DNA of 64,000 nucleotides from SHZI01 sp041396045. Lineage in GTDB: Bacteria; Pseudomonadota; Gammaproteobacteria; Steroidobacterales; GCA-2729495. Where the stretch lies: positions 1-64,000 of the forward strand of contig JAWKZI010000009.1 of NCBI GenBank assembly GCA_041396045.1. The letters are read 5' to 3'. Position numbers and translations under genes: made by a program. Shown here piece by piece: positions 53,457 to 63,097 of the stretch (position 1 is its first letter; the number at the start of each line of letters is the position of its first letter). Below the pieces are notes generated by a model that searched no databases, was not told the origin of the DNA, and saw only the letters and a program-made list of their open reading frames with translations.

Positions 53457-55136
53457 ATGACTTATCTGGCCCTCGCCCGAAAATGGCGCCCCAAAACCTT
53501 CGCTGATGTAGCCGGGCAGGGCCACGTGGTGCGGGCCCTGGAAAACGCCCTGAACGCAGGAACCCTGCATCACGCTTTTCTGTTTACCGGCACTCGCGGT
53601 GTGGGCAAGACGACCATCGCGCGGATCTTCGTCAAGGCACTGAACTGTGAGCGCGCGGTCAGCTCGGAACCTTGTGGTGAGTGTGGCAGCTGCCTGGCCA
53701 TTGACCAGGGTCGTTTCGTGGACTTCCTGGAAGTTGACGCTGCTTCCCGCACCGGTGTTGACGACGCTCGCGAGCTTCTTGACAGCGCCCAGTACGCGCC
53801 AGCGACCGGGCGTTACAAGGTGTACCTGATCGATGAGGTGCATATGCTCTCCAGGCAGGCGTTCAATGCCCTCCTGAAGACGCTCGAAGAACCACCGCCG
53901 CACGTCAAATTCCTGCTGGCAACGACAGACCCGCAAAAGATTCCGGTTACCGTGCTCTCACGTTGTTTGCAGTTCAACCTGAAGCGCCTGCCGCAAGCTA
54001 CGATCGCAGAGCGATTGACGCTGGTTTGTGGCAATGAATCCATTGTTGCCGAGGCATCGGCGATACAGCGTATCGCGCACGCAGCGGCTGGCAGTCTCCG
54101 GGACGCATTGAGTCTGCTGGACCAGGCGCTGGCCTTCGGTGCCGGCAGCCTGACAGATACCGACGTTGCCGAAATGCTCGGCAGTCTCGACAGTACGCGT
54201 CTCAGCGGGCTGCTGGAGGCGCTTGCTTCAGGCGATGCAACTGCACTACTGCAGCAGGTCCGGCAACTGGACGAACTGGCTCCCGACTACGACGATGTAC
54301 TGGCTCGCCTGGCAACTCGTCTGCAACGCATTGCAGTCATGCAGTTGGCGGGCTCGGCAGCCGGCGCTGAATCCGTACGGCAAGAGGGTGGGACCGATGA
54401 TGACGTTGCCCTGCTGGAAGCACTGGCCTCTCGCCTGGATCCTGATACGGTTCAGTTGATGTACCAGATTGCAATACATGGTCGACGCGATCTGGTCCAC
54501 GCTCCCGACCCCCGGATCGGCGCGGAGATGACCCTGCTACGCATGATTGCCTTTCAGCCCGCGCATTCCGGCCAAAGTGCTGGCCAAAGTAGTGCGAACC
54601 AGAATCCCGGCAAGCAGTCGCCGCCACCGGGAGCCCCGGCACGGAAGGCGGCCCAGGTTCCGGCCAGCGTTGCCAGGCCATCCGCAGCGTCAGGCAGCGG
54701 GTCCGAAGACAGTACTTCGGAGGACACGCGGGCTACTGAGCTGAAGGACTGGTCGGCCTTTGTTTCTACCCTGAATCTTGATGGGGCTGCCATGCAGCTG
54801 GCCGCCCACTGCGCGCTGACCGAGCGCACCGACACCGCGTTGCACCTGACCCTCGACCCCCGCAACAGTCATCTGCTCACAGATGGTCTGCGCCAGCGAT
54901 TGACTGTAGCGATCTCCGCCCGCCTGGGGCACGAACTCAAGGTTCTGGTTGCTGTAGGCGATGTCAGAAAGGCGACGCCAGCAGCCCGTCAGGCGCTGAG
55001 CGAAGACGCCGATCTCGAGCAGGCCCGCGCGCAGATCGCTGCGGACCAGAACGTGCAACAGCTGACAGCGCTCCTGGGCGCCGAAGTAATCCCTGATTCC
55101 ATTCGCAAGAACCCGCAGTCGCCATCCCGGAAGTGA
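53457..55136 (+). CDS. dnaX: DNA polymerase III subunits gamma/tau
   Basis: The clamp-loader ATPase. The start at ATG 53457 gives 559 residues beginning MTYLALARKWRPKTFADVAGQ. Walker A GTRGVGKTT is near 44, the zinc site CERAVSSEPCGECGSC near 64-80, Walker B IDEVHMLSRQAFNALLKTLEEPP near 125 and the sensor LLATTDPQKIPVTVLSRC near 155. A Pro/Ser/Ala-rich linker (about 370-430) leads to the tau-specific C-terminal domain. I saw no A-rich slippery heptamer of the E. coli type. Confidence 0.97.
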   Translation: MTYLALARKWRPKTFADVAGQGHVVRALENALNAGTLHHAFLFTGTRGVGKTTIARIFVKALNCERAVSSEPCGECGSCLAIDQGRFVDFLEVDAASRTGVDDARELLDSAQYAPATGRYKVYLIDEVHMLSRQAFNALLKTLEEPPPHVKFLLATTDPQKIPVTVLSRCLQFNLKRLPQATIAERLTLVCGNESIVAEASAIQRIAHAAAGSLRDALSLLDQALAFGAGSLTDTDVAEMLGSLDSTRLSGLLEALASGDATALLQQVRQLDELAPDYDDVLARLATRLQRIAVMQLAGSAAGAESVRQEGGTDDDVALLEALASRLDPDTVQLMYQIAIHGRRDLVHAPDPRIGAEMTLLRMIAFQPAHSGQSAGQSSANQNPGKQSPPPGAPARKAAQVPASVARPSAASGSGSEDSTSEDTRATELKDWSAFVSTLNLDGAAMQLAAHCALTERTDTALHLTLDPRNSHLLTDGLRQRLTVAISARLGHELKVLVAVGDVRKATPAARQALSEDADLEQARAQIAADQNVQQLTALLGAEVIPDSIRKNPQSPSRK

Positions 55137-55143
55137 GACAGTC

Positions 55144-55479
55144 ATGAAAGCCGACATAGGTAGCCTGATGAAGCAGGCTCAGAAGATGCAAGCCGAAATG
55201 CAGAAAGCCCAGGACGAACTGGCCAATCTGGAAGTTTCGGGAGAGGCCGGTGCCGGTCTGGTCAAGATCCGCATGACGTGCAAGCATGAAGTACGTGCGC
55301 TGACCATCGATCCGGCCCTGCTGGGCGATGACCGAGAGATGCTCGAGGATGTGCTGATTGCCGCGTTCAATGACGCCCTGCGCAAGGTTGAACGTACGGT
55401 GCAGGATAAAATGGGCGGTGTAACTGCGGGCATGACGGCTGGCATGGGCTTGCCGCCCGGACTGAAGTTGCCTTTCTAG
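55144..55479 (+). CDS. YbaB/EbfC nucleoid-associated protein
   Basis: A 111-residue DNA-binding protein: IGSLMKQAQKMQAEMQKAQDEL, LVKIRMTCKHEVRALTIDPALL and MLEDVLIAAFNDALRKVE are diagnostic. It forms tweezer-like dimers that bind DNA without strong sequence preference. It starts 7 bases after dnaX and shares one base with recR, completing the dnaX-ybaB-recR operon. Confidence 0.96.
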   Translation: MKADIGSLMKQAQKMQAEMQKAQDELANLEVSGEAGAGLVKIRMTCKHEVRALTIDPALLGDDREMLEDVLIAAFNDALRKVERTVQDKMGGVTAGMTAGMGLPPGLKLPF

Positions 55480-56087
55480 TGTCTTTCAGTCCACTGCTTC
55501 AGGATCTGCTCTCGGCGCTTCGGTGTCTGCCTGGTGTTGGCCCCAAATCATCCCAGCGCATGGCCTTTCACCTTCTGGAGCGTGATCGTGAGGGCGCACA
55601 ACGAATTGTCTCGGCGCTGGGCACCGCACTGGAGCGGGTTGGTCAGTGTGCCCGCTGCCGGATGTTCACGGAAGCAGAGCTGTGCACGATCTGCACAGAT
55701 TCCCGTCGGGATGCCAGTCTGGTCTGTGTCGTTGAGACACCGGCCGACGTGGTGGCGATTGAGGAGTCAGGGATTTTTCGCGGCCGGTATTTCGTACTCA
55801 TGGGCCGCCTGTCGCCTCTGGATGGTATCGGGCCCGATCAACTGGGCATCCCGGGCCTCGAGAGCCAGCTTGGCGATGGCGCAATACACGAGCTGATACT
55901 GGCCACCAGCGCGACTGTCGAAGGGGAGGCAACGTCCGGCTACCTGGCGAGTCTGGCCCGCAATCATCAGATCCGGGCTACTCGGATTGCCCACGGCGTC
56001 CCGATGGGTGGTGAGTTGGAGTATGTCGATGCAGGTACGTTGTCGCACGCAATTTCGGCCCGTACTCTGGTGCTGAACGATCGGTAA
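55479..56087 (+). CDS. recR: Recombination protein RecR
   Basis: RecR works with RecF and RecO to load RecA onto gaps. The 202-residue product has an HhH region (LRCLPGVGPKSSQRMAFHLL), the zinc finger CARCRMFTEAELCTIC at about 57-72, and a Toprim domain (CVVETPADVVAIEESGIFRGRYFV). The start is GTG 55479 overlapping the ybaB stop. Confidence 0.97.
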   Translation: MSFSPLLQDLLSALRCLPGVGPKSSQRMAFHLLERDREGAQRIVSALGTALERVGQCARCRMFTEAELCTICTDSRRDASLVCVVETPADVVAIEESGIFRGRYFVLMGRLSPLDGIGPDQLGIPGLESQLGDGAIHELILATSATVEGEATSGYLASLARNHQIRATRIAHGVPMGGELEYVDAGTLSHAISARTLVLNDR

Positions 56088-56108
56088 CCGGGAACGGTTG
56101 TAGCGGGA

Positions 56109-57029
56109 TCAGTAACCCCGGTCGGCCTGTCGGATCAGGTTCATCAGGCGTCGGTAGCTCTCGTATCGACCAGGATCGATATCGCCCCCTGCGACCGCAT
56201 CCTGGACCGCGCAGTCAGTCTCCCGCAGGTGACTGCAATCATTGAAGCGGCACTGGCGGCCGAACTCGTCAATCTCTACAAATCCGCGACTGATCATCCG
56301 CTGTTCCGGAATGGCTGGCACGAAGTCGCGTACACCCGGTGTGTCCAGCAGCTTGCCGCCATCGGGCAGTGGATGTAGTACTGCGGCAGTGGTTGTGTGG
56401 CGACCTTCCTGGCTGCTGGTCGAGAGTTCTGCAGTAGCCACCTCAACATGGGGTACCAGCGCATTCATCAGCGATGATTTGCCAACCCCGGACTGTCCGA
56501 CCAGCACTGCAGTGCCTGTACCGATCCAGTCGCGTAGGCCAGAGACCCCTTCACCGGTTGCGGCAGACACCGCCAGCACCGGGTAATCCAGCTGCTCGTA
56601 AACTGCCAGACGATCAGCAGGGCCGGCCGCCAGGTCCGATTTGTTCCACACCAGAGCGCTGCGGGCGTCCATCAGTCGTGCCGCACACAGGTAGCGGTCG
56701 GTCAGATAGAAATCAGGTACTGGCAATGGCGCCAGGACGACGAGCAGATGACTCAGGTTGGCGGCCACCGATTCGGCTGCGACCCCGTGAGTAGCCAGAC
56801 GCTGCAACTCGTTCTGACGGGGTTCAATCGCCGTGATCAGTGCCGGGTCGCCTGAGTCAGTGATGTTGTAGGCAACCCTGTCCCCGCAGCAGACCCGGAG
56901 TTTTCGCCCCCTGACCAGATAGGGCAGGCGGTTGCCGTCCGCTGTTTGCAGAATCCCGCGTCGACCGTGCGCGGCGACAATCAAGCCTGCTTTGCTAGAA
57001 TCGACTGCAATTGTCGGAGAGCGTGTCAT
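56109..57029 (-). CDS. rsgA: Ribosome small subunit-dependent GTPase RsgA
   Basis: A circularly permuted GTPase that checks 30S maturation. The order G4 (WNKSDLA near 130), G1 (GQSGVGKSSLMNALVP near 180) and G3 (DTPGVRDF near 230) marks the permutation. The zinc motif CRFNDCSHLRETDCAV is near 268. I prefer ATG 57029 (306 residues), which has GGGGATC upstream; ATG 57047 is possible. It is divergent from orn, the common rsgA-orn pair. Confidence 0.95.
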   Translation of the reverse strand: MTRSPTIAVDSSKAGLIVAAHGRRGILQTADGNRLPYLVRGRKLRVCCGDRVAYNITDSGDPALITAIEPRQNELQRLATHGVAAESVAANLSHLLVVLAPLPVPDFYLTDRYLCAARLMDARSALVWNKSDLAAGPADRLAVYEQLDYPVLAVSAATGEGVSGLRDWIGTGTAVLVGQSGVGKSSLMNALVPHVEVATAELSTSSQEGRHTTTAAVLHPLPDGGKLLDTPGVRDFVPAIPEQRMISRGFVEIDEFGRQCRFNDCSHLRETDCAVQDAVAGGDIDPGRYESYRRLMNLIRQADRGY

Positions 57030-57062
57030 CCGATCCCCATGAACCATTGAGGAGTGCAGTCG

Positions 57063-57611
57063 ATGAGCGCACCGGATGTCCGCCTGATCTGGATTGACCT
57101 GGAGATGACGGGTCTAGACACCCGGAGCGACCATATTATTGAAATTGCGACGGTCATTACCGATGCCGATCTGGAGGTGGTTGCCGAAGGCCCGGTTATT
57201 GCCATCCACCAGCCAGATGATGTTCTTGGAGGTATGGACGACTGGAATACACGCCAGCACGGCAAGTCCGGCCTGACCGAACGGGTACGCCAAAGCCAGG
57301 TGACAGTTGCCGAGGCCGAACGCCAGACACTGGCATTTGTTGCTGAGCACGTTCCGGCAAACGCGTCACCCATGTGTGGTAACAGCATTTGCCAGGATCG
57401 TCGCTTCCTGGCGCGGGAAATGCCGACCTTCGAGGCCTGGTTTCATTATAGAAACCTGGATGTGTCGTCCCTCAAGATTCTGGCATCTTTGTGGGCACCC
57501 GAAGTTCTGGCGGGTGTCGTCAAAAGCATTACGCATCTGGCCCTGGCCGATATTTACGACTCCATTGCCGAGTTGCGGCACTATCGCAAGCAATTTATAC
57601 GGCAGCCGTAG
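57063..57611 (+). CDS. orn: Oligoribonuclease
   Basis: Orn degrades 2-5 nucleotide RNAs and the c-di-GMP product pGpG to mononucleotides. The start is ATG 57063, 9 bases after GAGG, giving 182 residues. The DEDDh residues are in IWIDLEMTGLDT near 7, NSICQDRRFLAREMP near 108 and HLALADIYDSIAELRHY near 158. Its stop overlaps the ppsA stop by about 17 bases on the opposite strand. Confidence 0.96.
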   Translation: MSAPDVRLIWIDLEMTGLDTRSDHIIEIATVITDADLEVVAEGPVIAIHQPDDVLGGMDDWNTRQHGKSGLTERVRQSQVTVAEAERQTLAFVAEHVPANASPMCGNSICQDRRFLAREMPTFEAWFHYRNLDVSSLKILASLWAPEVLAGVVKSITHLALADIYDSIAELRHYRKQFIRQP

Positions 57612-60026
57612 TCGGCCCGGAATCCATCTCTACCGTCTTGCCCGCCAGGTGTAGCCACGTCTCCACCACGGTATCCGGGTTCAGTGACAGGCTGTCGATG
57701 CCCTGATCAACCAGCCACCGGGCAAAGTCCGGATGGTCGGATGGGCCCTGGCCACAAATGCCGACGTACTTGCCCTTTTTCTTGCAGGCATCGATGGCCA
57801 TCTTGATCAAGGCCAGAACAGCGTCGTCGCGTTCGTCGAAGAGTTCGGCAATGAGGCCGGAGTCCCGGTCTATTCCCAGCGTGAGTTGAGTCAGATCGTT
57901 CGAACCGATCGACATGCCATCGAAATACTCAAGATACTGTTCGGCCAGCAGGGCGTTCGTGGGCAATTCGCACATCATGATGACCCGGAGTCCGTGCTGG
58001 CCCCGCTTCAGGCCATGGTCCGCCATCAGTTGTGTTGCCGCCTTAGCCTCGGCGACCGTACGTACAAAGGGCACCATGACTTCGACATTGGTCAGGCCCA
58101 TGTCTTCCCGGACCCGACGCAAGGCGCGGCACTCCAGCTCGAAACACGGGCGGAAGCTGTCGGCAACATAGCGGGATGCGCCACGAAAGCCCAGCATCGA
58201 TTCCCTCATGGGGTTCGTGCTGCTGGCCGCCGATCAGGTTGGCATATTCGTTCGACTTGAAGTCCGAGAGCGCACGATCACCGGTTTGGGGGCAAAGGCT
58301 GCGGCGATAGTGCTTATGCCTTCGGCCAGCCTGGCCACGAAAAATTCCACGGGATCGCTGTATCCGGCCATCTGGCTCTGCACGATTTCACGCAGGTCCG
58401 GACGCAGGTGATCAAAAACCAGAAGCGCCCTTGGGGTGCACACCAATCATCCGGTTCACAACGAACTCGAGCCGGGCCAGCCCGACGCCGTGGTTGGGCA
58501 GATGAGAAAAATCAAGGCCCGGTCCGGATTGCCGACATTCATCATGATCTTAACCGGCAGCGGCGGCAGCCTGTCAGCTCGACACGGTGTTGCTCGAAAT
58601 CCAGCGCGCCTTCATAGACAAAGCCCTCGTCCCCTCCGCACAGGAAACCGTGACGGCTGCCCCGCCTGGAATATGCCGGGTGGCATCACCACAGCCCACC
58701 ACGGCAGGGATGCCGAGTTCCCGGGCGATGATCGCCGCGTGACAGGTGCGTCCGCCGCGGTTGGTCACAATCGCCGAGGCACGCTTCATGACGGGCTCCC
58801 AATCCGGGTCAGTCATGTCTGCAACCAGCACCTCGCCATCGATCAGTTGACCCATCTCTGCCGGGCTGGCGATGACACGTGCGTAGCCGGCGCCGATGCG
58901 CTGGCCGATGCTTCGGCCCTGGGCAAGGATTTGTGAGCGCCCCTTCAGCTTGTAGCGCAGCAGCGTATTGCCACTGCGACTCTGGACCGTTTCAGGGCGG
59001 GCCTGAAGGATATAGAGCTGGCCATCGTCGCCATCCTTGCCCCATTCGATATCCATGGGTCGCCCATAGTGATCTTCGATGGTCAATGCGTGGCGGGCGA
59101 GTGCTTCGATGTCGGATTCGGTCAGCGAAAAGCGGCCTGCGTCGGCGGGCGGGACGTCTTCAGTTCGAACGGTTCGTCCGGGCTCTGCGTCGCTGGCGTA
59201 GACCATGCGAATCTTCTTGCTGCCCAGCTTGCGTCGCAGGATCGACTGCTTGCCGGCGCGCAGTGCCGGTTTGTAGCAGTAGAACTCGTCGGGGTTGACG
59301 GCACCCTGCACAACAGTTTCACCGAGGCCCCACGATGAAGTAATGAAACCACATCACGGAACCCGGATTCGGTATCCAGTGTGAACATCACGCCACTGGC
59401 CCCGGTTTCAGTCCGCACCATGTGCTGTACGCCGACTGAGAGGGCAACCAGATGATGATCAAAGTTCTGATGAACGCGGTAAGCGATCGCGCGGTCGTTG
59501 TACAGCGAGGCGCAAAGACTTGATGCACGGCCTCAATCAGGTGGGGTAGGCCGCGGATATTCAGAAACGTTTCCTGCTGACCTGCGAACGAAGCTTCGGG
59601 CAGATCCTCTGCCGTCGCGGAAGATCGTACGGCGACTGCAAAGTCGGCGGCATGGCCCCTGGCCATGGCTTGCCAGGCGTTGCTGATGTCCTCGAGCATG
59701 GCCGGTGGTAGCGGAGTGTCGAGAATCCACTGACGGATGCGGCTGCCGGTGCTGGCAAGTTGCTCGACATCGTTGACATCAAGATCACGCAGGCTGGTGG
59801 TGATACGGTCTGCCAGCCCATCCTGAGCGAGAAATGCGCGAAGGGCATCTGCCGTGGTGGCAAAGCCATCCGGCACCTTGACGCCCAGCTTCGACAGTTG
59901 ACCCAGAAGTTCGCCCAGAGAGGCATTTTTGCCGCCAACCTGGGCCACATCGCTGATACGCAGCGCTTGCAACGGAACAATAGTGGAATTCAATTTGCCT
60001 CCAGTGTCACGACCGGCCATGATCAA
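57595..60026 (-). pseudogene. ppsA: Phosphoenolpyruvate synthase (several frameshifts)
   Basis: PpsA converts pyruvate and ATP to PEP, AMP and phosphate for gluconeogenesis. The pieces in order read: QVGGKNASLGELLGQLSKLGV, VRSSATAEDLPEASFAGQQE, then ETGASGVMFTLDTESGFRD, VQGAVNPDEFYCYKPAL, the phospho-His motif NRGGRTCHAAIIARELGIPA, LLVFDHLRPDLREIVQSQMAG, SMLGFRGASRY and the C-terminal GICGQGPSDHP. They lie in at least five frames, with breaks near 59510, 59430, 59330, 58590, 58440 and 58220. The joined length of about 805 matches the family. The start may be ATG 60026 or 60020, or TTG 59993. It is divergent from its regulator gene. Confidence 0.9.
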
Positions 60027-60051
60027 ACCTGAACCAACTCAAGAACCCACG

Positions 60052-60876
60052 ATGAACCGACGCGTCGTATTTTTTCTCTCAGACCAGACTGGCGTGACCG
60101 CGGAGACGCTCGGCCGCAGCCTGCTGACTCAATTCGATGACCACGATTTCGAGCAGGTGACTCTGCCATTTATCGATTCCATTGTCAAGGCAGACGAAGC
60201 GGTCCATCGCATTAATACCGTGGCCGCAGAGACCGGCACCCGTCCCATCATTTTCAGCACTCTGGTTCACGACGATATTCGGGAGCGTATCGCCCGTGTC
60301 GATGGCCTGCTGCTGGATTTCTTCTCCACATTCCTGGGGCAGATGGAGCGAGAGCTGCTGGTACGTTCCACGCAGGCTGTGGGCCGCGCGCATGGCATGA
60401 AGGATCCCGGCAGTTATGACAAGCGCATTGAGGCGACCAATTTTGCCCTGAATAACGATGACGGGACCCGCACCAGTGAATACGACCAGGCTGATGTGAT
60501 TCTGGTTGGTGTGTCGCGCTCTGGCAAGACGCCGACCTGTCTGTATCTGGCGCTGACCTACGGGGTGTTTGCGGCGAATTACCCGCTGTCCGAGGACGAG
60601 TTTGAAACGGGCCGCTTGCCGCGCGTACTGGAGGCTCACAGGTCCAAGTTGTTTGGCGTGAGCATCTCGGCGGAACGACTGCAGCGGATCAGGCAGGAGC
60701 GTCGCCCTGAAGGTCGCTATGCCTCCATGGAGCAGGTTCGCTATGAGCTCCGCGGTGCCGAAGCCCTGTTTCGCCGCTATCAGATCGGCTGGGTGGATAC
60801 GACCGGATTCTCGATTGAAGAAATTGCCAGCAAAATTCTCAGCACCACGGGCATAGAGCGCCGCGTCCGACCCTGA
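60052..60876 (+). CDS. ppsR: PEP synthase regulatory protein (PSRP)
   Basis: A bifunctional kinase/pyrophosphorylase that inactivates PpsA by ADP-dependent phosphorylation of a threonine and reverses this with Pi. The start at ATG 60052 gives 274 residues beginning MNRRVVFFLSDQTGVTAETLG. The P-loop GVSRSGKTPT is near residue 153, DVILVGVSRSGKTPTCLYLA being the family signature. It is divergent from its target ppsA with 25 bases between starts as annotated. Confidence 0.96.
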   Translation: MNRRVVFFLSDQTGVTAETLGRSLLTQFDDHDFEQVTLPFIDSIVKADEAVHRINTVAAETGTRPIIFSTLVHDDIRERIARVDGLLLDFFSTFLGQMERELLVRSTQAVGRAHGMKDPGSYDKRIEATNFALNNDDGTRTSEYDQADVILVGVSRSGKTPTCLYLALTYGVFAANYPLSEDEFETGRLPRVLEAHRSKLFGVSISAERLQRIRQERRPEGRYASMEQVRYELRGAEALFRRYQIGWVDTTGFSIEEIASKILSTTGIERRVRP

Positions 60877-60915
60877 TGCCGGGGCTGACGGTGCCCGGAC
60901 GTGTGGTGGCGGCCA

Positions 60916-62561
60916 CTAGATCATGCCGCTGGGTGCAGCCAGCCCTGTGTGGTGTTCAATCCGGGCAATCTGCTCGGCCATGTCTCCCAGCAGTTTCACT
61001 GCTGTCATGGTTTCCAGGGACACTTCCGTCGGCGTTTGTACATGTCGTTCCAGATAGACGCGCAACGTGGCGCCTGCCGTACCGGTGCCGGACAGCCGAT
61101 AGACAATGCGTGTGCCGTCGCTGAATACCAGCCGGATACCCTGGTGGCTGGATTCGCTGCCATCAACGGGGTCGTGATAGTGAAAATCATCAGCTAGCTC
61201 GATGACGCCATCGGCCGGCCGGGTCCCCTTGAGCAGGGGGAGCATGGTCCGCAAGCCATCCATCAGTTCAGTTGCCCGGCCAGCGTCGGCAATCACATAG
61301 TCCCGGCGCTGGTAGTGGTGCCGGCCAAATTGCCGCCAATGGGCATGCAGCATGTCGGGCAAGGTGCGCCCGTCGACCGCAAGAAGGTTCATCCAGAAGA
61401 GCACAGCCCACAGACCATCCTTCTCACGGCAATGCGCGGCACCGGTGCCGAAACTTTCTTCACCACACAGGCCGATCCGGTCCGCATCGATCAGGTTGCA
61501 GAAATTACGCCAGCCTGTCGGCGTTTCGAAACAGGGGAGATGATGGTGTGCCGCTACGACATCCAGTGCGCGGCTGGTGGGCATCGAGCGCGCCACACCC
61601 GGGACACCCTGCCGGTAGCCGGGTATCTTTTTGATATTGGCCAGCATTACCGCCACGCTATCGCAGGGTGATACGAACTGGTCCGGGCCCAGAATCATGT
61701 TCCGGTCGCCATCACCATCGGAGGCTGCCAGCAAATCCGGTGCGTCCGGCATACGGGACAGTGCGACGAGTCCGGCCGCATCAATTGGATTCGGGTCGGG
61801 GTGCAGGCCGCCGAAATCCGGAAGGGGTTCTTCATTGCGCAGCGATTCAGCCGGGCAGCCGAGCTGGTCCACAAGGATGCGGCGGGCATAAATGCCGGTC
61901 ACGGCATGCATCGCATCGAAGCAGATCCGATGTCCGCCCTTCAACCAGTCGGCCATGCGCTGGAAATCGAACAGCGACTGCATCAGCCCGGCATACTCTG
62001 CGACGGGGTCGGCAACCTCGATTTGCAGGCCCGGGTACCTGTTCAGGCCAATCGCGCCAGGTCCAGCTCAGGCAGTGCGACGGTTCGATAACCGGTCTGC
62101 TGTGTGGAAACGCGGAATACTTCGTCGGTAATGTGCTCCGGTGCCTGACCCCCGTTTGCGGTATTGAACTTCAGGCCAAAGTCACCCGACGGACCGCCCG
62201 GATTGTGGCTTGCCGTGAGAATGAATCCTGCATCGGCTTTCCGGAGTCTGATCAGGTGCGATGCCGCTGGCGTGGACAACAAGCCGTGCTGGCCGACAAT
62301 GATCTCACCGACGCCATTGCCGACGGCGACAGCAATCAGCTTGTGAATGGCAATGTCGTTAAAGTATCGACCATCTCCACCGATAACGATTCTCGCCCCG
62401 GGTGGCAACCGCAACGTTGTCAATACGGCCTGAGCAAACATCTCAAGGTAGTGAGGCTGGCTGAATACACTGACCTTCTTGCGTAATCCGGCTGTGCCCG
62501 GCCGCTGATCCTTGAACGGCGGGCAGGCAGTCTCGATGATGTCAAGCCTCGTCAATGGCAT
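60916..62561 (-). CDS. pgm: Phosphoglucomutase (one frameshift)
   Basis: Interconverts glucose-1- and glucose-6-phosphate. The N-terminal part (62561-62043) holds GTAGLRKKV near residue 25 and the phosphoserine motif TASHNPGGPSGDFGLKFN. Near 62040 the frame changes; LDLARIGLNRYPGLQIEVAD and EYAGLMQSLFDFQ bridge to the second part, with the Mg site ASDGDGDRNMILG, the sugar loop CGEESFGTGAAH and the C-terminal LSGTGTAGATLRVYLE. The joined length of about 548 is close to E. coli Pgm (546). All catalytic motifs remain. Confidence 0.92.
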
Positions 62562-62580
62562 AGTCCCCGGGTTAATTTGA

Positions 62581-63048
62581 TTGAGGTATAGTCCGGACGT
62601 GCTAGCAGACAGCTACATTGTTCCACAATGCGACGTCGTACCGCGAAGTCTCGGTGCGCTCATGGCGCTGTATGAGGGTAACTTCATCAAATTGCAGGCA
62701 CTGGCCCCGCAACTCACGATTTTATCTGCCGGAACTGCCATACGGTCCCGCTCCACGCTGGATTTTGAACTGCATCTTGCTGTAGATGCGGTCACCCGCT
62801 ACACGCTTGATGTGCGCTTGAGCTACATCTTCTCCGGGCCTGAACGTGACCCGGATCTCCATTTGCGGGTTTATCTCGATGCACGGATGGTGGAGGTCGT
62901 GAGCTGGTCCGGTAACCATCGCCACGCGTTGTTGCGCCAACTGGCAGCCATGGGCGACCGTGAACTGGATCGCCGCTGGTCCCGGAACACCATGCTGGGC
63001 AAATGGCTGGACTATCTGGCCGACAGGCATCACAGCTTCTGTCTGTGA
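62581..63048 (+). CDS. DUF1249 family protein
   Basis: A 155-residue protein, possibly starting at TTG 62581 or at GTG 62599. GALMALYEGNFIKLQAL near 25, FELHLAVDAVTRYTLDVRLSY, DPDLHLRVYLDARMVEVVSW and RWSRNTMLGKWLDYL mark it as DUF1249 (YqiB-like), cytoplasmic and of unknown function. It is divergent from pgm. Confidence 0.85.
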   Translation: MRYSPDVLADSYIVPQCDVVPRSLGALMALYEGNFIKLQALAPQLTILSAGTAIRSRSTLDFELHLAVDAVTRYTLDVRLSYIFSGPERDPDLHLRVYLDARMVEVVSWSGNHRHALLRQLAAMGDRELDRRWSRNTMLGKWLDYLADRHHSFCL

Positions 63049-63097
63049 CCGGTTTCACCGGTGAGGTGGCCGGTATTTCGTTAAGTTGGGCGGGTGA

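Noticed and set aside
53457..55136. Programmed frameshift in dnaX to make gamma
   Set aside because: No A-rich slippery heptamer of the E. coli kind was seen; the frame runs through to the tau-length product.
60079..60639. 186-residue minus-strand open frame opposite ppsR
   Set aside because: It mirrors a strongly conserved gene and shows no family features.
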